Below are positions 9,532 to 19,439 of a stretch of 64,000 nucleotides of DNA, piece by piece; position 1 is the stretch's first letter; each line of letters starts with the position of its first letter. The stretch is from Fodinibacter sp963800505. Lineage in GTDB: Bacteria > Actinomycetota > Actinomycetes > Actinomycetales > Dermatophilaceae. The DNA lies in the NCBI GenBank assembly GCA_963800505.1, contig CAWDBL010000008.1, forward strand, positions 221,155 to 285,154, written 5' to 3'. The translations under genes and the position numbers were made by a program. The notes beneath the pieces were generated by a model that saw nothing but the letters and a program-made list of their open reading frames with translations, was not told where the DNA came from and searched no databases.

Positions 9532-9556
9532 GGTGCCTCGCCCCTGCGCGAGCACC
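9532..9556 (-). promoter_or_regulatory. Hairpin in the leader of the exopolysaccharide operon
   Basis: GGTGC-C-TCGC (9532-9541) pairs with GCGA-GCACC (9548-9556), giving 9 bp with one bulged base and a 6-nt loop. It lies 25 nt upstream of the dehydrogenase start, within the untranslated leader. No -35/-10 pair of good quality was found further upstream; TATGGT on the minus strand near 9595 is the best -10 candidate. The 243 nt between 9508 and 9750 hold nothing else recognisable. Confidence 0.4.
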
Positions 9557-9750
9557 GACGACCGAAACACCCTGGCATTCCGGTGGCAGGACCATAACAA
9601 GGCCCTGACCTGCGCTGAGCCAAACGGCGCCCGGTGACACCAACATGTCAGGGTGGCCTGGCCACTGGGCTGCGGGTATAGGGGGATCGACGCTGCCACT
9701 TCACGACAAAGAAGAGAATTGACGGCAAGGGGTTTGGAAGAAGTGGTGAC

Positions 9751-10732
9751 ATGAACAGGACACAGTCGCCGGTAACGTCGGCGGTGATCACGGCGGGCAG
9801 CGTGATATTAACTGCATGCTCCGCGGATGCCGGCACTCCACCGGTGCCTACCACGGCAGTCACGCTCACCACCGCACCACGACGCCGAGGGGTCGGCCGG
9901 AGCCACACCGACGCCCTCGACCGGATCACCGCAGTGCGCGGAACAACCTGGGCGACGGGTGCGTCAGCCCCCCGACATCGTGGTGCCGGCAGTGGAGGTG
10001 CCGGGGATCTCTGCCACCGGGTCCGACAGAGGTGGCGCCGTCGCCGGGTTCACCGTGCCGGCCCAGCTGGTCGACGGTGGGTGCATCATCGAGTACGACG
10101 CGCCCCTCGAGTGCGTGGGCGCGGTGGAGATCACCGCGGTGCAGATCCCGGCAGCGCAGATCCCCAAGACGGTGGTCTCGGCCCTGACGCTCCCCAGCGG
10201 AAGATCGGTGGGCGAGAAGCGCTTCCCCGGTGTCAAGGTGCCCGGCCGCACGCTCCCGGGGGCCCGCGCGGAGCAGGTCTGCCGGAGGTCTCCGACGAAG
10301 AGCTTCCCTCGGGGACCCGCGCCGGCGTCGTGCGGCAGGGCGGTAGCCGCAACGGCGTCGTGCCTCCCGGCGGGTCGCGACCCGAGGTCTGCGACGACGG
10401 TGCCTGCGCTCAGGCCGTGGTCGTGGGACCCGTGCGGGCCCGCGCTGTGCGCATCGACGACGTCGACGTCGACCCCGTGCGGCTGACCCGCGAGAAGTTG
10501 GGCCGCGGGGTGGACAACGTCAGCGGCGACGACCGCGGCGGCGGGGAAGGGCATTTCGCCCTCTTGCGACGTCGTGCAAGAGTCGGTGGCCAGGTGGCTC
10601 ACCACGGGGCGCGTCCCGGCATCCCGACTGAAGGTCGTCGCCCGGGGTGAGTCCGCTCCGGTGGTCCTGAACGACAGCGAGGCCCACCGGGGCCTCAACC
10701 GCCGGGTGGTGGTCTCGGTCTCGGGCGAGTGA
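9751..10732 (+). pseudogene. Frameshifted lipoprotein with an OmpA-like C-terminal domain
   Basis: ATG at 9751 opens a lipoprotein signal peptide (VILTAC lipobox, Cys about 23). After about 40 residues the protein-like sequence continues one frame over (PPDIVVPAVEVPG, VAGFTVPAQLVDGGCIIEYDAP, VGAVEITAVQIP). It returns to the first frame around 10265-10500 (VRIDDVDVDPVRLTREKL) and ends in the second frame at TGA 10730-10732 with an OmpA-family tail: VARWLTTGRVPASRLKVVARGES and NDSEAHRGLNRRVVV. Thus at least three frame changes separate recognisable pieces of one gene, which must have encoded an exported peptidoglycan-binding lipoprotein. It is probably inactive, unless the changes are sequencing errors. 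Extents of the pieces are approximate. Confidence 0.65.
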
Positions 10733-10843
10733 GAAGTCCGTCGCAGCGCCGGCGACCGGGGAGCGTTGTTGCGGTGGGGGCGCCGTTAGGGTGGTGCCCC
10801 CACCCCGCGCCTGCGCGGGTGCGCTCGCCACGGAGGCCCGACC

Positions 10844-11758
10844 ATGAGCTTCAACGACAACGTCACCCTCGACACCTCGCAGGTGTCCTCCGGCGGCGGC
10901 GGAGGCGGCGCGCCCGGGGGCATGGTGGTCGGTGGCGGTCTCGGCGGCATCGTCATCCTCATCCTCACCCTGCTCTTCAACGGCGTGTTCGGCGGAAACG
11001 ACGGCGCCACCGCCGGCCTCGACCCGAGCCAGGTCGGTGTCGCCGGCAGCGAGGACCCCAACGCGTTCCAGGAGTGCAAGACCGGCGCGGACGCCAACGC
11101 GAACGTCGAGTGCCGCATCATCGGCACGGTCAACTCGGTGCAGGCCTTCTGGGCCGCCGAGGCGCCCCGGAGCTTCCGCCAGGAGTGGCAGCCGACGCAG
11201 ACCGTGCTCTACAGCGGGCAGACCCGGTCGGCCTGCGGCGTCGCGAGCAACCAGGTGGGGCCGTTCTACTGCCCGCTCGACAAGCGGGTCTACATCGACG
11301 CCAGCTTCTTCCAGATCCTGCAGGACCAGTTCGGCTCCAGCGGTGGGCCGCTCGCGCAGGAGTACGTGGTCGCCCACGAGTACGGGCACGCGATGCAGGA
11401 CCAGCTGGGCCTGCTCGGCGAGGCGCAGCGCGACGCGCAGGGAGCGCAGTCAGGCGCGGTGAAGACCGAGCTGATGGCCGACTGCTTCGGCGGGGTGTGG
11501 GCCAAGCACGCGGCGACCGTGCCCGACGAGGACACCAACACCGCGTTCCTCGAGCCGCTGACCACCCAGGACATCAAGGACGCGCTCTCGGCCGCGTCGT
11601 CGGTCGGCGACGACCGCATCCAGCAGGCCACGCAGGGCCGGGTGAACCCCGAGAGCTGGACGCACGGCTCCGCCGAGTCGCGCCAGCGCTGGTTCCTGCA
11701 GGGCTACACCACCGGCGACCCCAACCAGTGCAACACCTTCGGCGCCGCCACGGTCTAG
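10844..11758 (+). CDS. Neutral zinc metallopeptidase (YpfJ-like, Zn_peptidase family)
   Basis: This 304-residue protein starts MSFNDNVTLDTSQV, has a Gly-rich stretch and one membrane segment (about 31-47), and then an external domain with the zincin motif HEYGH at residues 178-182. A conserved glutamate region (ELMADCFGG, about 210) supplies the likely third metal ligand. Cysteines at about 78, 90, 131 and 143 could form disulfides. The arrangement matches the putative neutral zinc metallopeptidases of pfam04228. The substrate is unknown. GGAGG lies about 8 nt upstream of the ATG. It is a single-gene unit, separated from the FHA-associated pair by 51 nt and convergent with it. Confidence 0.9.
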   Translation: MSFNDNVTLDTSQVSSGGGGGGAPGGMVVGGGLGGIVILILTLLFNGVFGGNDGATAGLDPSQVGVAGSEDPNAFQECKTGADANANVECRIIGTVNSVQAFWAAEAPRSFRQEWQPTQTVLYSGQTRSACGVASNQVGPFYCPLDKRVYIDASFFQILQDQFGSSGGPLAQEYVVAHEYGHAMQDQLGLLGEAQRDAQGAQSGAVKTELMADCFGGVWAKHAATVPDEDTNTAFLEPLTTQDIKDALSAASSVGDDRIQQATQGRVNPESWTHGSAESRQRWFLQGYTTGDPNQCNTFGAATV

Positions 11759-11809
11759 TGGCCTCCACGGTCGTCACCGGCGGCATCCGCCCGCAGGAGC
11801 GGCCTCCGG

Positions 11810-12214
11810 TCAGGCCACGGAGAGCGCGCGGAGGACGCCGGCCCCGAGCGGTCCGAGCCACTGGGCGAGGGCTGTCAACGGGCCGATCAGGCCGGCTCCC
11901 GCACCGACGAACGCACCAGCCGCCGACAGCACCGACGTGAGCCGCTCGAGACGGGTGCGGACATCCTCGGCCGACGGGGTCGACGAGGCCATCTCCTCCT
12001 CGACGGCCGCGGCGTCCTGGTCGACCTTTGCACGCTCGGACTCCGTGAGCTGACGCAGCCGCAGGTCGGCGAGCAGCTCACGCAACGAGGTGGCAGCGGC
12101 TGCTGCTGTGGCCTGCTGGGTGATCTGGTTGCCCTGCTGGCCACCCTCGACGCGCTGGTTGCCGGTGACGTTGTTGATCACCCCGCCGCTCTGGCTGCCG
12201 ATGTTGAACGACAT
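11810..12214 (-). CDS. Small helical protein with N-terminal GVINNV/Q-rich motif
   Basis: The product has 134 residues and no named family that I recognise. Residues 3-32 are rich in Gly, Asn, Gln and Val (FNIGSQSGGVINNV, then GNQRVEGGQQGNQ). A helical domain with Leu heptads follows (SLRELLADLRLRQL, VRTRLERLTSVL), and a hydrophobic end (about 98-130: AGAFVGAGAGLIGPL, LGPLGAGVLRAL) could enter a membrane. The gene upstream (9 nt away, same strand) encodes an FHA protein carrying a closely similar GVISNVGRDQ segment. Motif sharing between neighbours suggests the two proteins assemble through it; a bacterial amyloid-signalling motif is one possibility. That is inference. Confidence 0.6.
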   Translation of the reverse strand: MSFNIGSQSGGVINNVTGNQRVEGGQQGNQITQQATAAAAATSLRELLADLRLRQLTESERAKVDQDAAAVEEEMASSTPSAEDVRTRLERLTSVLSAAGAFVGAGAGLIGPLTALAQWLGPLGAGVLRALSVA

Positions 12215-12223
12215 GTCCCCTCC

Positions 12224-12991
12224 TCAGGTGGGCAGGTTCCCCCAGCCGGGCGGCAGGGGGTAGCGGCGGTCCACTTCGCGCCGCCGGGTGGACGCCGCGA
12301 ACTGGATGATCATCCCGAGGAAGAACAGGGCGAAGCCGACCAGCGCGGCACCCATCGCCACCGCGAAGACGGGCACGCCGGCGACCTCCGGGAAGTCACT
12401 CTGGCCCGAGGACCCTGCCTGCGCGGAGGATGCCCCGCTCCAGACGATCGAACCGATGAAGGAGAGGACCCCTGCTGCGGCCAGCGAGAAGCCCACGATG
12501 ACCAGCGCACGTGCGGCCCGGCTGAGCGAGGCGATCTGTCGAAAGGCGTCCTCGCGAGGAATGATGATCTGCTGCACCACGGAGTTGTACTGGTCGCGTC
12601 CGACATTGCTGATGACACCGGCTCGTTGGTCGTCGACGTCGAACGACGCAGCGCTGTCGGAGGTCGGTGCGCTCGTTGGGCGGCTATTCGTCTCGGCCAC
12701 TTCTGCGAGGTAGCGCAGCCGCACCGAGGCGAGCTGCACCACGTCGCCCGGGCGGAGGGTGCGCGGCCCGCTCAGCGGTGCCCCGTTGACCAACGTTCCG
12801 GCCGTCGACCCGAGGTCCTCGATCTGGTCACCATCGGGTCGGTGGTACACCGCCGCGTGGTGCCGGCTGACGGCTGGGTCGGGAAACAACCAGTCGACGT
12901 CGTCACCGCGTCCGAGCACGAGCACCGGCTCGGTCAGCCGGCGTTCGTGGACGCGACCGCTCGCGTCGTTGACGACAACCAGATGGCTCAC
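12224..12991 (-). CDS. FHA-domain membrane protein with a GVISNV motif
   Basis: The protein has 255 residues. Residues 1-95 form a forkhead-associated phosphothreonine-binding domain (VLGRGDDVDWLFPDPAVSRHHA, GSTAGTLVNGAPL, RPGDVVQLASVRLRYL) with the Arg, Ser-Arg-His-His and Asn positions kept. A linker carries FDVDDQRAGVISNVGRDQ followed by VVQQIIIP (about 115-145), then two membrane segments (about 165-190 and 208-232) and a basic tail. It should report Ser/Thr-kinase phosphorylation at the membrane. It is followed after 9 nt by the small helical protein gene that shares the linker motif, so the two form one module. No kinase gene is present in the window. Confidence 0.8.
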   Translation of the reverse strand: MSHLVVVNDASGRVHERRLTEPVLVLGRGDDVDWLFPDPAVSRHHAAVYHRPDGDQIEDLGSTAGTLVNGAPLSGPRTLRPGDVVQLASVRLRYLAEVAETNSRPTSAPTSDSAASFDVDDQRAGVISNVGRDQYNSVVQQIIIPREDAFRQIASLSRAARALVIVGFSLAAAGVLSFIGSIVWSGASSAQAGSSGQSDFPEVAGVPVFAVAMGAALVGFALFFLGMIIQFAASTRRREVDRRYPLPPGWGNLPT

Positions 12992-13079
12992 GACTCTCCC
13001 CCAACCCGGAGTGACCGTTGGAACGAGTGTCGCCGTTCGCGCGAAAACCTGTCAACGGAGTTCGGATCCGCACGCCGTG

Positions 13080-13601
13080 CTACTCCTCGATGGTGACGCG
13101 CACCGCCCGGCCGCGCTCGAGGGCCTTCTCGAGCACCTCGAGCCGCGGGTCGGGCAGGTCGTAGAGCTCGCGCCGCGGCAGGTCGCGGATGCCCGCCAGC
13201 CGCGGGTCCTCGAGCAGGCTCGCCACGAGCGCCTTGTCGCCACCGAGCACGACACCCCTGGGGTGGATGCCGGTGAGCAGCCGCACCGCGTGCTCGACAG
13301 CGGCACCGACCAGGCCGTCGGCCTGGTTGGCCCGGCGGCGGGCGAAGCGCTGCTGGCTCCAGCCGCCGGCCGCGGTGCGGGACTGGACGTAGCGGCTGCC
13401 GACCTTGTGGGAGGTCAGCCGGCCGCCGGACCCGACGCCGACGGCATACCCGCCTCGCCGCACGAGGACGACGGCGAGCGGGTCGTGGTCGAAGCGAACA
13501 ACCCCGACGACCCGCTGGGGGCCGTCAGGGTTGTTCGCGGTGAACCGTTCCTGCCAGCCGTCGAGGCGCGCGGGCGCGACCTCGACGACGCGCTGGGTCA
13601 C
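13080..13601 (-). CDS. VLRF1-like (Vms1/ANKZF1-type) peptidyl-tRNA hydrolase
   Basis: The 173-residue product matches the actinobacterial acVLRF1 family of release-factor-like peptidyl-tRNA hydrolases. Its core contains RRGGYAVGVGSGGRL, GSRYVQSRTAAGGWSQQRF with the conserved glutamine pair that replaces the GGQ of other release factors, and ARRRANQA. A later part reads HPRGVVLGGDKALV. By analogy with Vms1 it would cleave nascent chains from peptidyl-tRNA on stalled large subunits. The GTG start lies 13 nt after the sufT stop with no strong Shine-Dalgarno, so expression may depend on read-through from the suf operon. Function is by family, not experiment. Confidence 0.8.
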   Translation of the reverse strand: MTQRVVEVAPARLDGWQERFTANNPDGPQRVVGVVRFDHDPLAVVLVRRGGYAVGVGSGGRLTSHKVGSRYVQSRTAAGGWSQQRFARRRANQADGLVGAAVEHAVRLLTGIHPRGVVLGGDKALVASLLEDPRLAGIRDLPRRELYDLPDPRLEVLEKALERGRAVRVTIEE

Positions 13602-13614
13602 GAGGGGCTGCGGA

Positions 13615-13956
13615 TCAGATGTTGAAGCCGAGGGCGCGCAGCTGCTCGCGACCGTCGTCGGTGATCTTGTCGGGGCCCCACGGCGGCATCCAGACCCAGT
13701 TCACCCGGTACGAGGCGACCAGGCCCTCGAGCGACTGCTCGGTCTGGTCCTCGATGACGTCGGTGAGCGGGCAGGCCGCCGAGGTCAGGGTCATGTCGAT
13801 GACGGCGTGGTTCTGGCCGTCGACGGTGATGCCGTAGACGAGGCCGAGGTCGACGACGTTGATGCCGAGCTCGGGGTCGACGACGTCGCGCAGGGCCTCT
13901 TCGACGTCCGCGACGTTCGCCTGGGAGTTGGGGCTGCTCGTGGTGGTCTCGGTCAT
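13615..13956 (-). CDS. sufT: Iron-sulfur assembly factor SufT (DUF59/MIP18 family)
   Basis: This 113-residue protein has the MIP18/DUF59 signature: VEEALRDVVDPELGINVVDLGL, the conserved cysteine in LTSAACPL, and WMPPWGP near the end. Members help deliver Fe-S clusters during maturation of client proteins. The ATG at 13956 overlaps the sufU stop by 4 nt (ATGA), and it is preferred over an upstream in-frame start because that one would lie inside sufU. It is the last canonical gene of the suf operon here. Confidence 0.9.
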   Translation of the reverse strand: MTETTTSSPNSQANVADVEEALRDVVDPELGINVVDLGLVYGITVDGQNHAVIDMTLTSAACPLTDVIEDQTEQSLEGLVASYRVNWVWMPPWGPDKITDDGREQLRALGFNI

Positions 13957-14399
13957 GCTGTGGCTCCTTCGGCCTGGTGCAGGGCGTCGGTGAAGGCCAT
14001 CCAGGACAGGAGGGCGCACTTCACGCGGGCAGGGTACTTCGCGACACCGGAGAGGGCGACGCCGTCGCCGATCTGCTCCTCGTCGCCGGGGTCCTCGCCC
14101 TTGCTGGTGAGCATCGAGCGCATCGCCTCGACCGTCTCGCGAGCGTGGGCGACGGACTCGCCGGTGATCTCCTCGGCGAGGATCGACGCCGAGGCCACGC
14201 TGATCGAGCAGCCCACGGCGTCGTAGGACACGTCTTCGACCACGGCGTCGTCACCGGTGCCGGTGACGTGCACGCGCAGGGTGACCTCGTCGCCGCAGGT
14301 GGGGTTGACGTGGTGCACCTCGGACTCGAACGGGTCGCGCAGGCCGGCGCGCACGGGGCGCTTGTAGTGCTCGAGGATGAGCTCCTGGTAGAGGTCCAT
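13953..14399 (-). CDS. sufU: Fe-S assembly / sulfur-transfer protein SufU
   Basis: SufU (148 residues) accepts persulfide sulfur from SufS through zinc-ligand exchange. The zinc and sulfur ligands expected for Gram-positive SufU are present: Asp and Cys in VNPTCGDEV (around 36-41), Cys in YDAVGCSISVASAS (around 64), and Cys in YPARVKCALLSW (around 127). The insertion that separates SufU from IscU is present. Its ATG at 14399 overlaps the sufS stop (ATGA), so the two are translationally coupled, as fits a stoichiometric SufS-SufU pair. Confidence 0.94.
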   Translation of the reverse strand: MDLYQELILEHYKRPVRAGLRDPFESEVHHVNPTCGDEVTLRVHVTGTGDDAVVEDVSYDAVGCSISVASASILAEEITGESVAHARETVEAMRSMLTSKGEDPGDEEQIGDGVALSGVAKYPARVKCALLSWMAFTDALHQAEGATA

Positions 14400-15694
14400 C
14401 AGACCGCCACCTCCAGACCGAACATCGCGGGCACCCGGTCGAGCGCGTCGAGGAGGCCGTCGACCTCGGCGGACGTGGTGTAGGCGGCGAAGCTCGCACG
14501 AGTGCTGGCCTGGGCCTTGAGCGCCCGGTGCAGCGGCCACGCGCAGTGGTGGCCGACCCGCACGGCCACGCCGCTGTCGTCGAGCACCTGCCCGACGTCG
14601 TGGGCGTGCACGCCGTCGACGACGAAGGCGACCGCTCCCCCGCGCTCACGCAGGTCGTCGGGACCGAGCACGCGCACCCACGGACGCACCGCGAGGCCCT
14701 CGAGCAGCCGCCGGGTGAGCGCCTGCTCGTGGGCGTGCACCCGGTCGAGCCCGAGCGCACTGAGGTAGTCGCACGCCGCCGCGAGGCCGACGGCCTGGGC
14801 CGCGACCGGCACGCCGGCCTCGAACTTCTGTGGCGCTGGCGCGTAGGTGGAGCCCTCCATGGTGACCGTCTCGATCATCGAGCCGCCGGTGAGGAACACC
14901 GGCATCTCGTCGAGCAGCTCGGGGCGGGCCCACAGCACGCCGATGCCGAGCGGACCGAACATCTTGTGCCCCGAGAACGCGAGGAAGTCGACGCCGAGGT
15001 CGTCGACGGCGACCGGCAGGTGCGGCACCGACTGGCACGCGTCGAGCACGACGAGCGCACCGACGGCGTGCGCGCGCTCGGTGAGCTGCTGCACGGGGTT
15101 GAGGGTGCCGAGCACGTTGGACACGTGGGTGAACGCGAACACCTTGGTGCGCTCGGTGAGCAGCGTGTCGAGGTCGGTGAGGTCGAGGCGGCCGTCGGGC
15201 GTGACCGGCACCCAGCGCAGCGTGGCACCGGTGCGCCGGCAGGCCTCCTGCCACGGGATGAGGTTGGCGTGGTGCTCCATCTCGGTGACCAGCACCTCGT
15301 CGCCGGGGCGCAGGGTGAAGCGGTCGCCGTGCCCGCCCCCGCCACCGTGCGTGCCGTTGGTGTAGGCGTAGGCCACGAGGTTGATCGCCTCGGTGGCGTT
15401 GCGGGTGAAGACGACCTCGTCGGCCCGGGCGCCGATGAACGCGGCGATGGTCGCGCGGGCCGACTCGTAGGCGTCGGTGCCCTCCTCGGAGAGCTGGTGG
15501 GCGCCACGGTGCACCGCGGCGTTGGTGTGCTCGTAGAACCCGCGCTCGGCGTCGAGCACCTGGCGCGGCTTGTGCGAGGTGGCACCCGAGTCGAGGTAGA
15601 CCAGCGGGTGCCCCCCGCGCACGGTGCGCGTCAGGATCGGGAAGTCGGCCCGGATGCGGGCCAGCTCCTCGTCGGGAAGGGGGGCGGAAGCCAA
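14399..15694 (-). CDS. sufS: Cysteine desulfurase SufS
   Basis: This is a 431-residue PLP enzyme that removes sulfur from cysteine for Fe-S cluster assembly. Visible landmarks are YLDSGATSHKP near the N-terminus, FTRNATEAINLVA, EMEHHANLIPWQ, the PLP lysine in FSGHKMFGP (around 235) and the catalytic cysteine in VRVGHHCAWPLH (around 376). The start appears to be TTG at 15694, 1 nt after the sufC stop (TGAGTTG). This is an uncommon start codon, but no better one lies upstream outside sufC. It belongs to the group II (SufS/CsdA) branch, consistent with its SufU partner. Confidence 0.95.
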   Translation of the reverse strand: MASAPLPDEELARIRADFPILTRTVRGGHPLVYLDSGATSHKPRQVLDAERGFYEHTNAAVHRGAHQLSEEGTDAYESARATIAAFIGARADEVVFTRNATEAINLVAYAYTNGTHGGGGGHGDRFTLRPGDEVLVTEMEHHANLIPWQEACRRTGATLRWVPVTPDGRLDLTDLDTLLTERTKVFAFTHVSNVLGTLNPVQQLTERAHAVGALVVLDACQSVPHLPVAVDDLGVDFLAFSGHKMFGPLGIGVLWARPELLDEMPVFLTGGSMIETVTMEGSTYAPAPQKFEAGVPVAAQAVGLAAACDYLSALGLDRVHAHEQALTRRLLEGLAVRPWVRVLGPDDLRERGGAVAFVVDGVHAHDVGQVLDDSGVAVRVGHHCAWPLHRALKAQASTRASFAAYTTSAEVDGLLDALDRVPAMFGLEVAV

Positions 15695-15695
15695 C

Positions 15696-16469
15696 TCAGG
15701 CCTCGACCGTCTGGACCGCGTCGGGGAGGAAGCGGTCGTAGCCCTCGGCCTCGAGGCGGTCGGCGAGCTCCTTGCCGCCCTCCTCGGCGATCCGGCCGTC
15801 GACGAAGACGTGCACGAAGTCGGGCTCGATGTAGCGCAGGATGCGCGTGTAGTGCGTGATGAGCAGCACGCCGGCGCCGGTGGTCTCCTTGGCGCGGTTG
15901 ACGCCCTCGGAGACGACGCGCAGCGCGTCGACGTCGAGCCCGGAGTCGGTCTCGTCGAGCACCGCGAACTTGGGACGCAGCAGCTCCATCTGCAGGATCT
16001 CGTGGCGCTTCTTCTCTCCGCCGGAGAAGCCCTCGTTGACGTTGCGCTCGGCGAAGGCGGGGTCCATGCGCAGCTGCGTCATGGCGCCCTTCATCTCCTT
16101 GACCCAGGTGCGCAGCTTGGGGGCCTCACCGTCGATGGCGGTCTTGGCGGTGCGCAGGAAGTTGGACACGGTGACGCCGGGGACCTCGACGGGGTACTGC
16201 ATCGCGAGGAACAGGCCGGCACGGGCCCGCTCGTCGACCTTCATCGCGAGCACGTCCTCGCCGTCGAGGGTCACCGAGCCGGAGGTCACGGTGTACTTGG
16301 GGTGACCCGCCACCGAGTAGGCCAGCGTCGACTTGCCCGACCCGTTGGGGCCCATGATGGCGTGGGTCTCGCCGGAGCGGATGGTCAGGGTGACGCCGCG
16401 CAGGATCTCCTTGGCGCCCTCCTCGGTGTCGACGGAGACGTGCAGGTCCTTGATCTCAAGGGTGGACAT
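15696..16469 (-). CDS. sufC: Fe-S assembly ATPase SufC
   Basis: SufC has 257 residues and is the ABC-type ATPase of the SufBCD scaffold; it is cytoplasmic and not a transporter. Walker A is GPNGSGKST (around 41), the signature is FSGGEKKRHEILQ, and Walker B leads into VLDETDSGLD, the D-E-T-D-S-G-L-D form that sets SufC apart from importer ATPases. It begins 3 nt downstream of the Rieske ferredoxin gene and ends 1 nt before sufS. Confidence 0.96.
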   Translation of the reverse strand: MSTLEIKDLHVSVDTEEGAKEILRGVTLTIRSGETHAIMGPNGSGKSTLAYSVAGHPKYTVTSGSVTLDGEDVLAMKVDERARAGLFLAMQYPVEVPGVTVSNFLRTAKTAIDGEAPKLRTWVKEMKGAMTQLRMDPAFAERNVNEGFSGGEKKRHEILQMELLRPKFAVLDETDSGLDVDALRVVSEGVNRAKETTGAGVLLITHYTRILRYIEPDFVHVFVDGRIAEEGGKELADRLEAEGYDRFLPDAVQTVEA

Positions 16470-16472
16470 GGT

Positions 16473-16814
16473 TCAGCTCTCCTCGGACAGGGCGACGTAG
16501 ACGTCGTCGCCCTCGATACGGACGGTGTGGACGGCGATAGGAGTGATGGCCGGCGGGCCGGTGGGCTCACCGGTGCGCAGGTCGAAGCGCGAGCCGTGCA
16601 GCCAGCACTCGAGGGTGCAGCCGTCGAGCTCGCCCTCGGACAGCGAGACGTTGGCGTGCGTGCAGGTGTCGTCGACGCAGTGCACGTCGCCGTCGTCGGT
16701 GTGCACGATGGACACCCGGCGACCCTCGATCTCGGCCAGGGCGGCGCCCACGGCCGGCAGCTCGTCGAGCCGGCAGACCCGCACGAAGCCGGTGTCGGTC
16801 AGCTGTTCGCTCAC
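16473..16814 (-). CDS. Rieske-type [2Fe-2S] ferredoxin within the suf operon
   Basis: The product is a 113-residue soluble Rieske protein of the kind that serves non-heme iron oxygenases. The cluster ligands are visible as CxH in DTCTHANVSLSEG and CxxH in ECWLHGSRFD. Its GTG overlaps the sufD stop (GTGA). A Rieske gene between sufD and sufC is common in actinomycete suf operons. It may be a cluster recipient or an electron donor for assembly; its precise role is not established. Confidence 0.9.
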   Translation of the reverse strand: MSEQLTDTGFVRVCRLDELPAVGAALAEIEGRRVSIVHTDDGDVHCVDDTCTHANVSLSEGELDGCTLECWLHGSRFDLRTGEPTGPPAITPIAVHTVRIEGDDVYVALSEES

Positions 16815-18017
16815 GCAGCACCCCCGGCGAGCCCGGGCTCGGCGACGCCACTGGCGAGCTCACGCTCGATGGCGAGCATCAGGCGGTCCTGCACCTCGGG
16901 GACACCGATGCGCCCGACGACGCTGGCGAAGAACCCGCGCACGACGAGGCGGCGCGCCTCGCCCTCGGGGATGCCGCGAGCCATCAGGTAGAACAGCTGC
17001 TGGTCGTCGAACCGGCCAGTGGCAGAAGCGTGCCCGGCACCCTTGATCTCACCGGTCTCGATCTCGAGGTTGGGCACCGAGTCGGCGCGGGCGCCCTCGG
17101 TGAGCACCAGGTTGCGGTTGAGCTCGTAGGTGTCGGTGCCCTCGGCGCTGGCGCGGATCAGCACGTCGCCGACCCACACGGTGTGCGCGGTGTCGCCCTG
17201 CAGCGCGCCCTTGTACTCGACGTTGCTGCTGCAGTGCGGCGCGCGCGTGGTCGACGAAGAGGCGGTGCTCGAGGTGCTGCCCGGCATCCGCGAAGTAGAC
17301 GCCGAGGCCCTCGAACGAGCCGCCGGGACCGCTGTAGGACGCGTTGGTGTTGAACCGCACGATGCCGCCGCCGATGGTGACGGCGATGTGCCGCACGCTG
17401 GCGTCGCGCCCGATGACCAGGTCGTGCTGCGCGAGGTGGTGGGCGTCGTCGTCCCACTCCTGCACGGTGACCAGGGTGACCTGCGCGCCGTCGGCGGCGA
17501 CGACCGAGACGACCTCGCTGTACTGCGAGGTGCCGGTGTGCTCTAGGACGACGGTGGCGCGGGCGAACCGGCCGACCCGCACCAGCAGGTGGCCGTGCAC
17601 GACCTCGTGCGCCAGGCCGTTGAGCCGGATGCGCACCGGCTCGTCGAGCTCGGCGTCGGCGGGGATGTCGAGCACGGCGACGCCACCGCTGTGCGCGGCG
17701 GCGACGGCGGCGGCGCGGTCACCGGGGGCCGGTGCGCCGCTGGCGCGCCACTCGTCGACCGATGCCGTGCCGAGCGTGACGCCGTCGGGGAGCGACTCGC
17801 TCCGCTCCAGGTGCGCGCCGGTGGCCTCGTCGTGGAACAGCGCCCCGAGCCGGTCGACCGGGGTGAACCGCCACTCCTCCTCGCGGCCGGTGGGCAGCGG
17901 GAAGTCGGCGACGGCATACGACGTCGTGCGTTCGGCGCGCGACTGGTTCGGGACCATCGTCGCGGCGCTGTCGGTGTGCGCGCCCGGGGTCGGGCGCTGG
18001 GGGGTGAGCAGGCTCAT
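16811..18017 (-). pseudogene. sufD: SufD, interrupted by a frameshift
   Basis: SufD is the partner of SufB in the SufBC2D scaffold. From ATG 18017 the frame gives a good SufD N-terminus and beta-helix (REEEWRFTPVDRLG, VTLVTVQEWDDDAHHL, YSGPGGSFEGLGVYF, HLEHRLFVDHA). It then turns into Arg-rich nonsense to a stop at 17049. The true continuation (APHCSSNVEYKGALQG, HTVWVGDVLIRA, ELNRNLVLTEGARADSVP, GHASATGRFD, GFFASVVGRI) is in the next frame and ends at 16811. The slip lies at 17233-17243 in a GCGCGCGCC run and equals one extra base. Everything else is intact, so a sequencing or assembly error is at least as likely as a real mutation. Confidence 0.9.

Positions 18018-19435
<1,418 letters not shown>

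Positions 19436-19439
<4 letters not shown>

Noticed and set aside
17049..17240. Programmed ribosomal frameshift in sufD
   Set aside because: No slippery heptamer with downstream pseudoknot was recognised at the GC run, and SufD is not known to use frameshifting; a sequence error or mutation is simpler.
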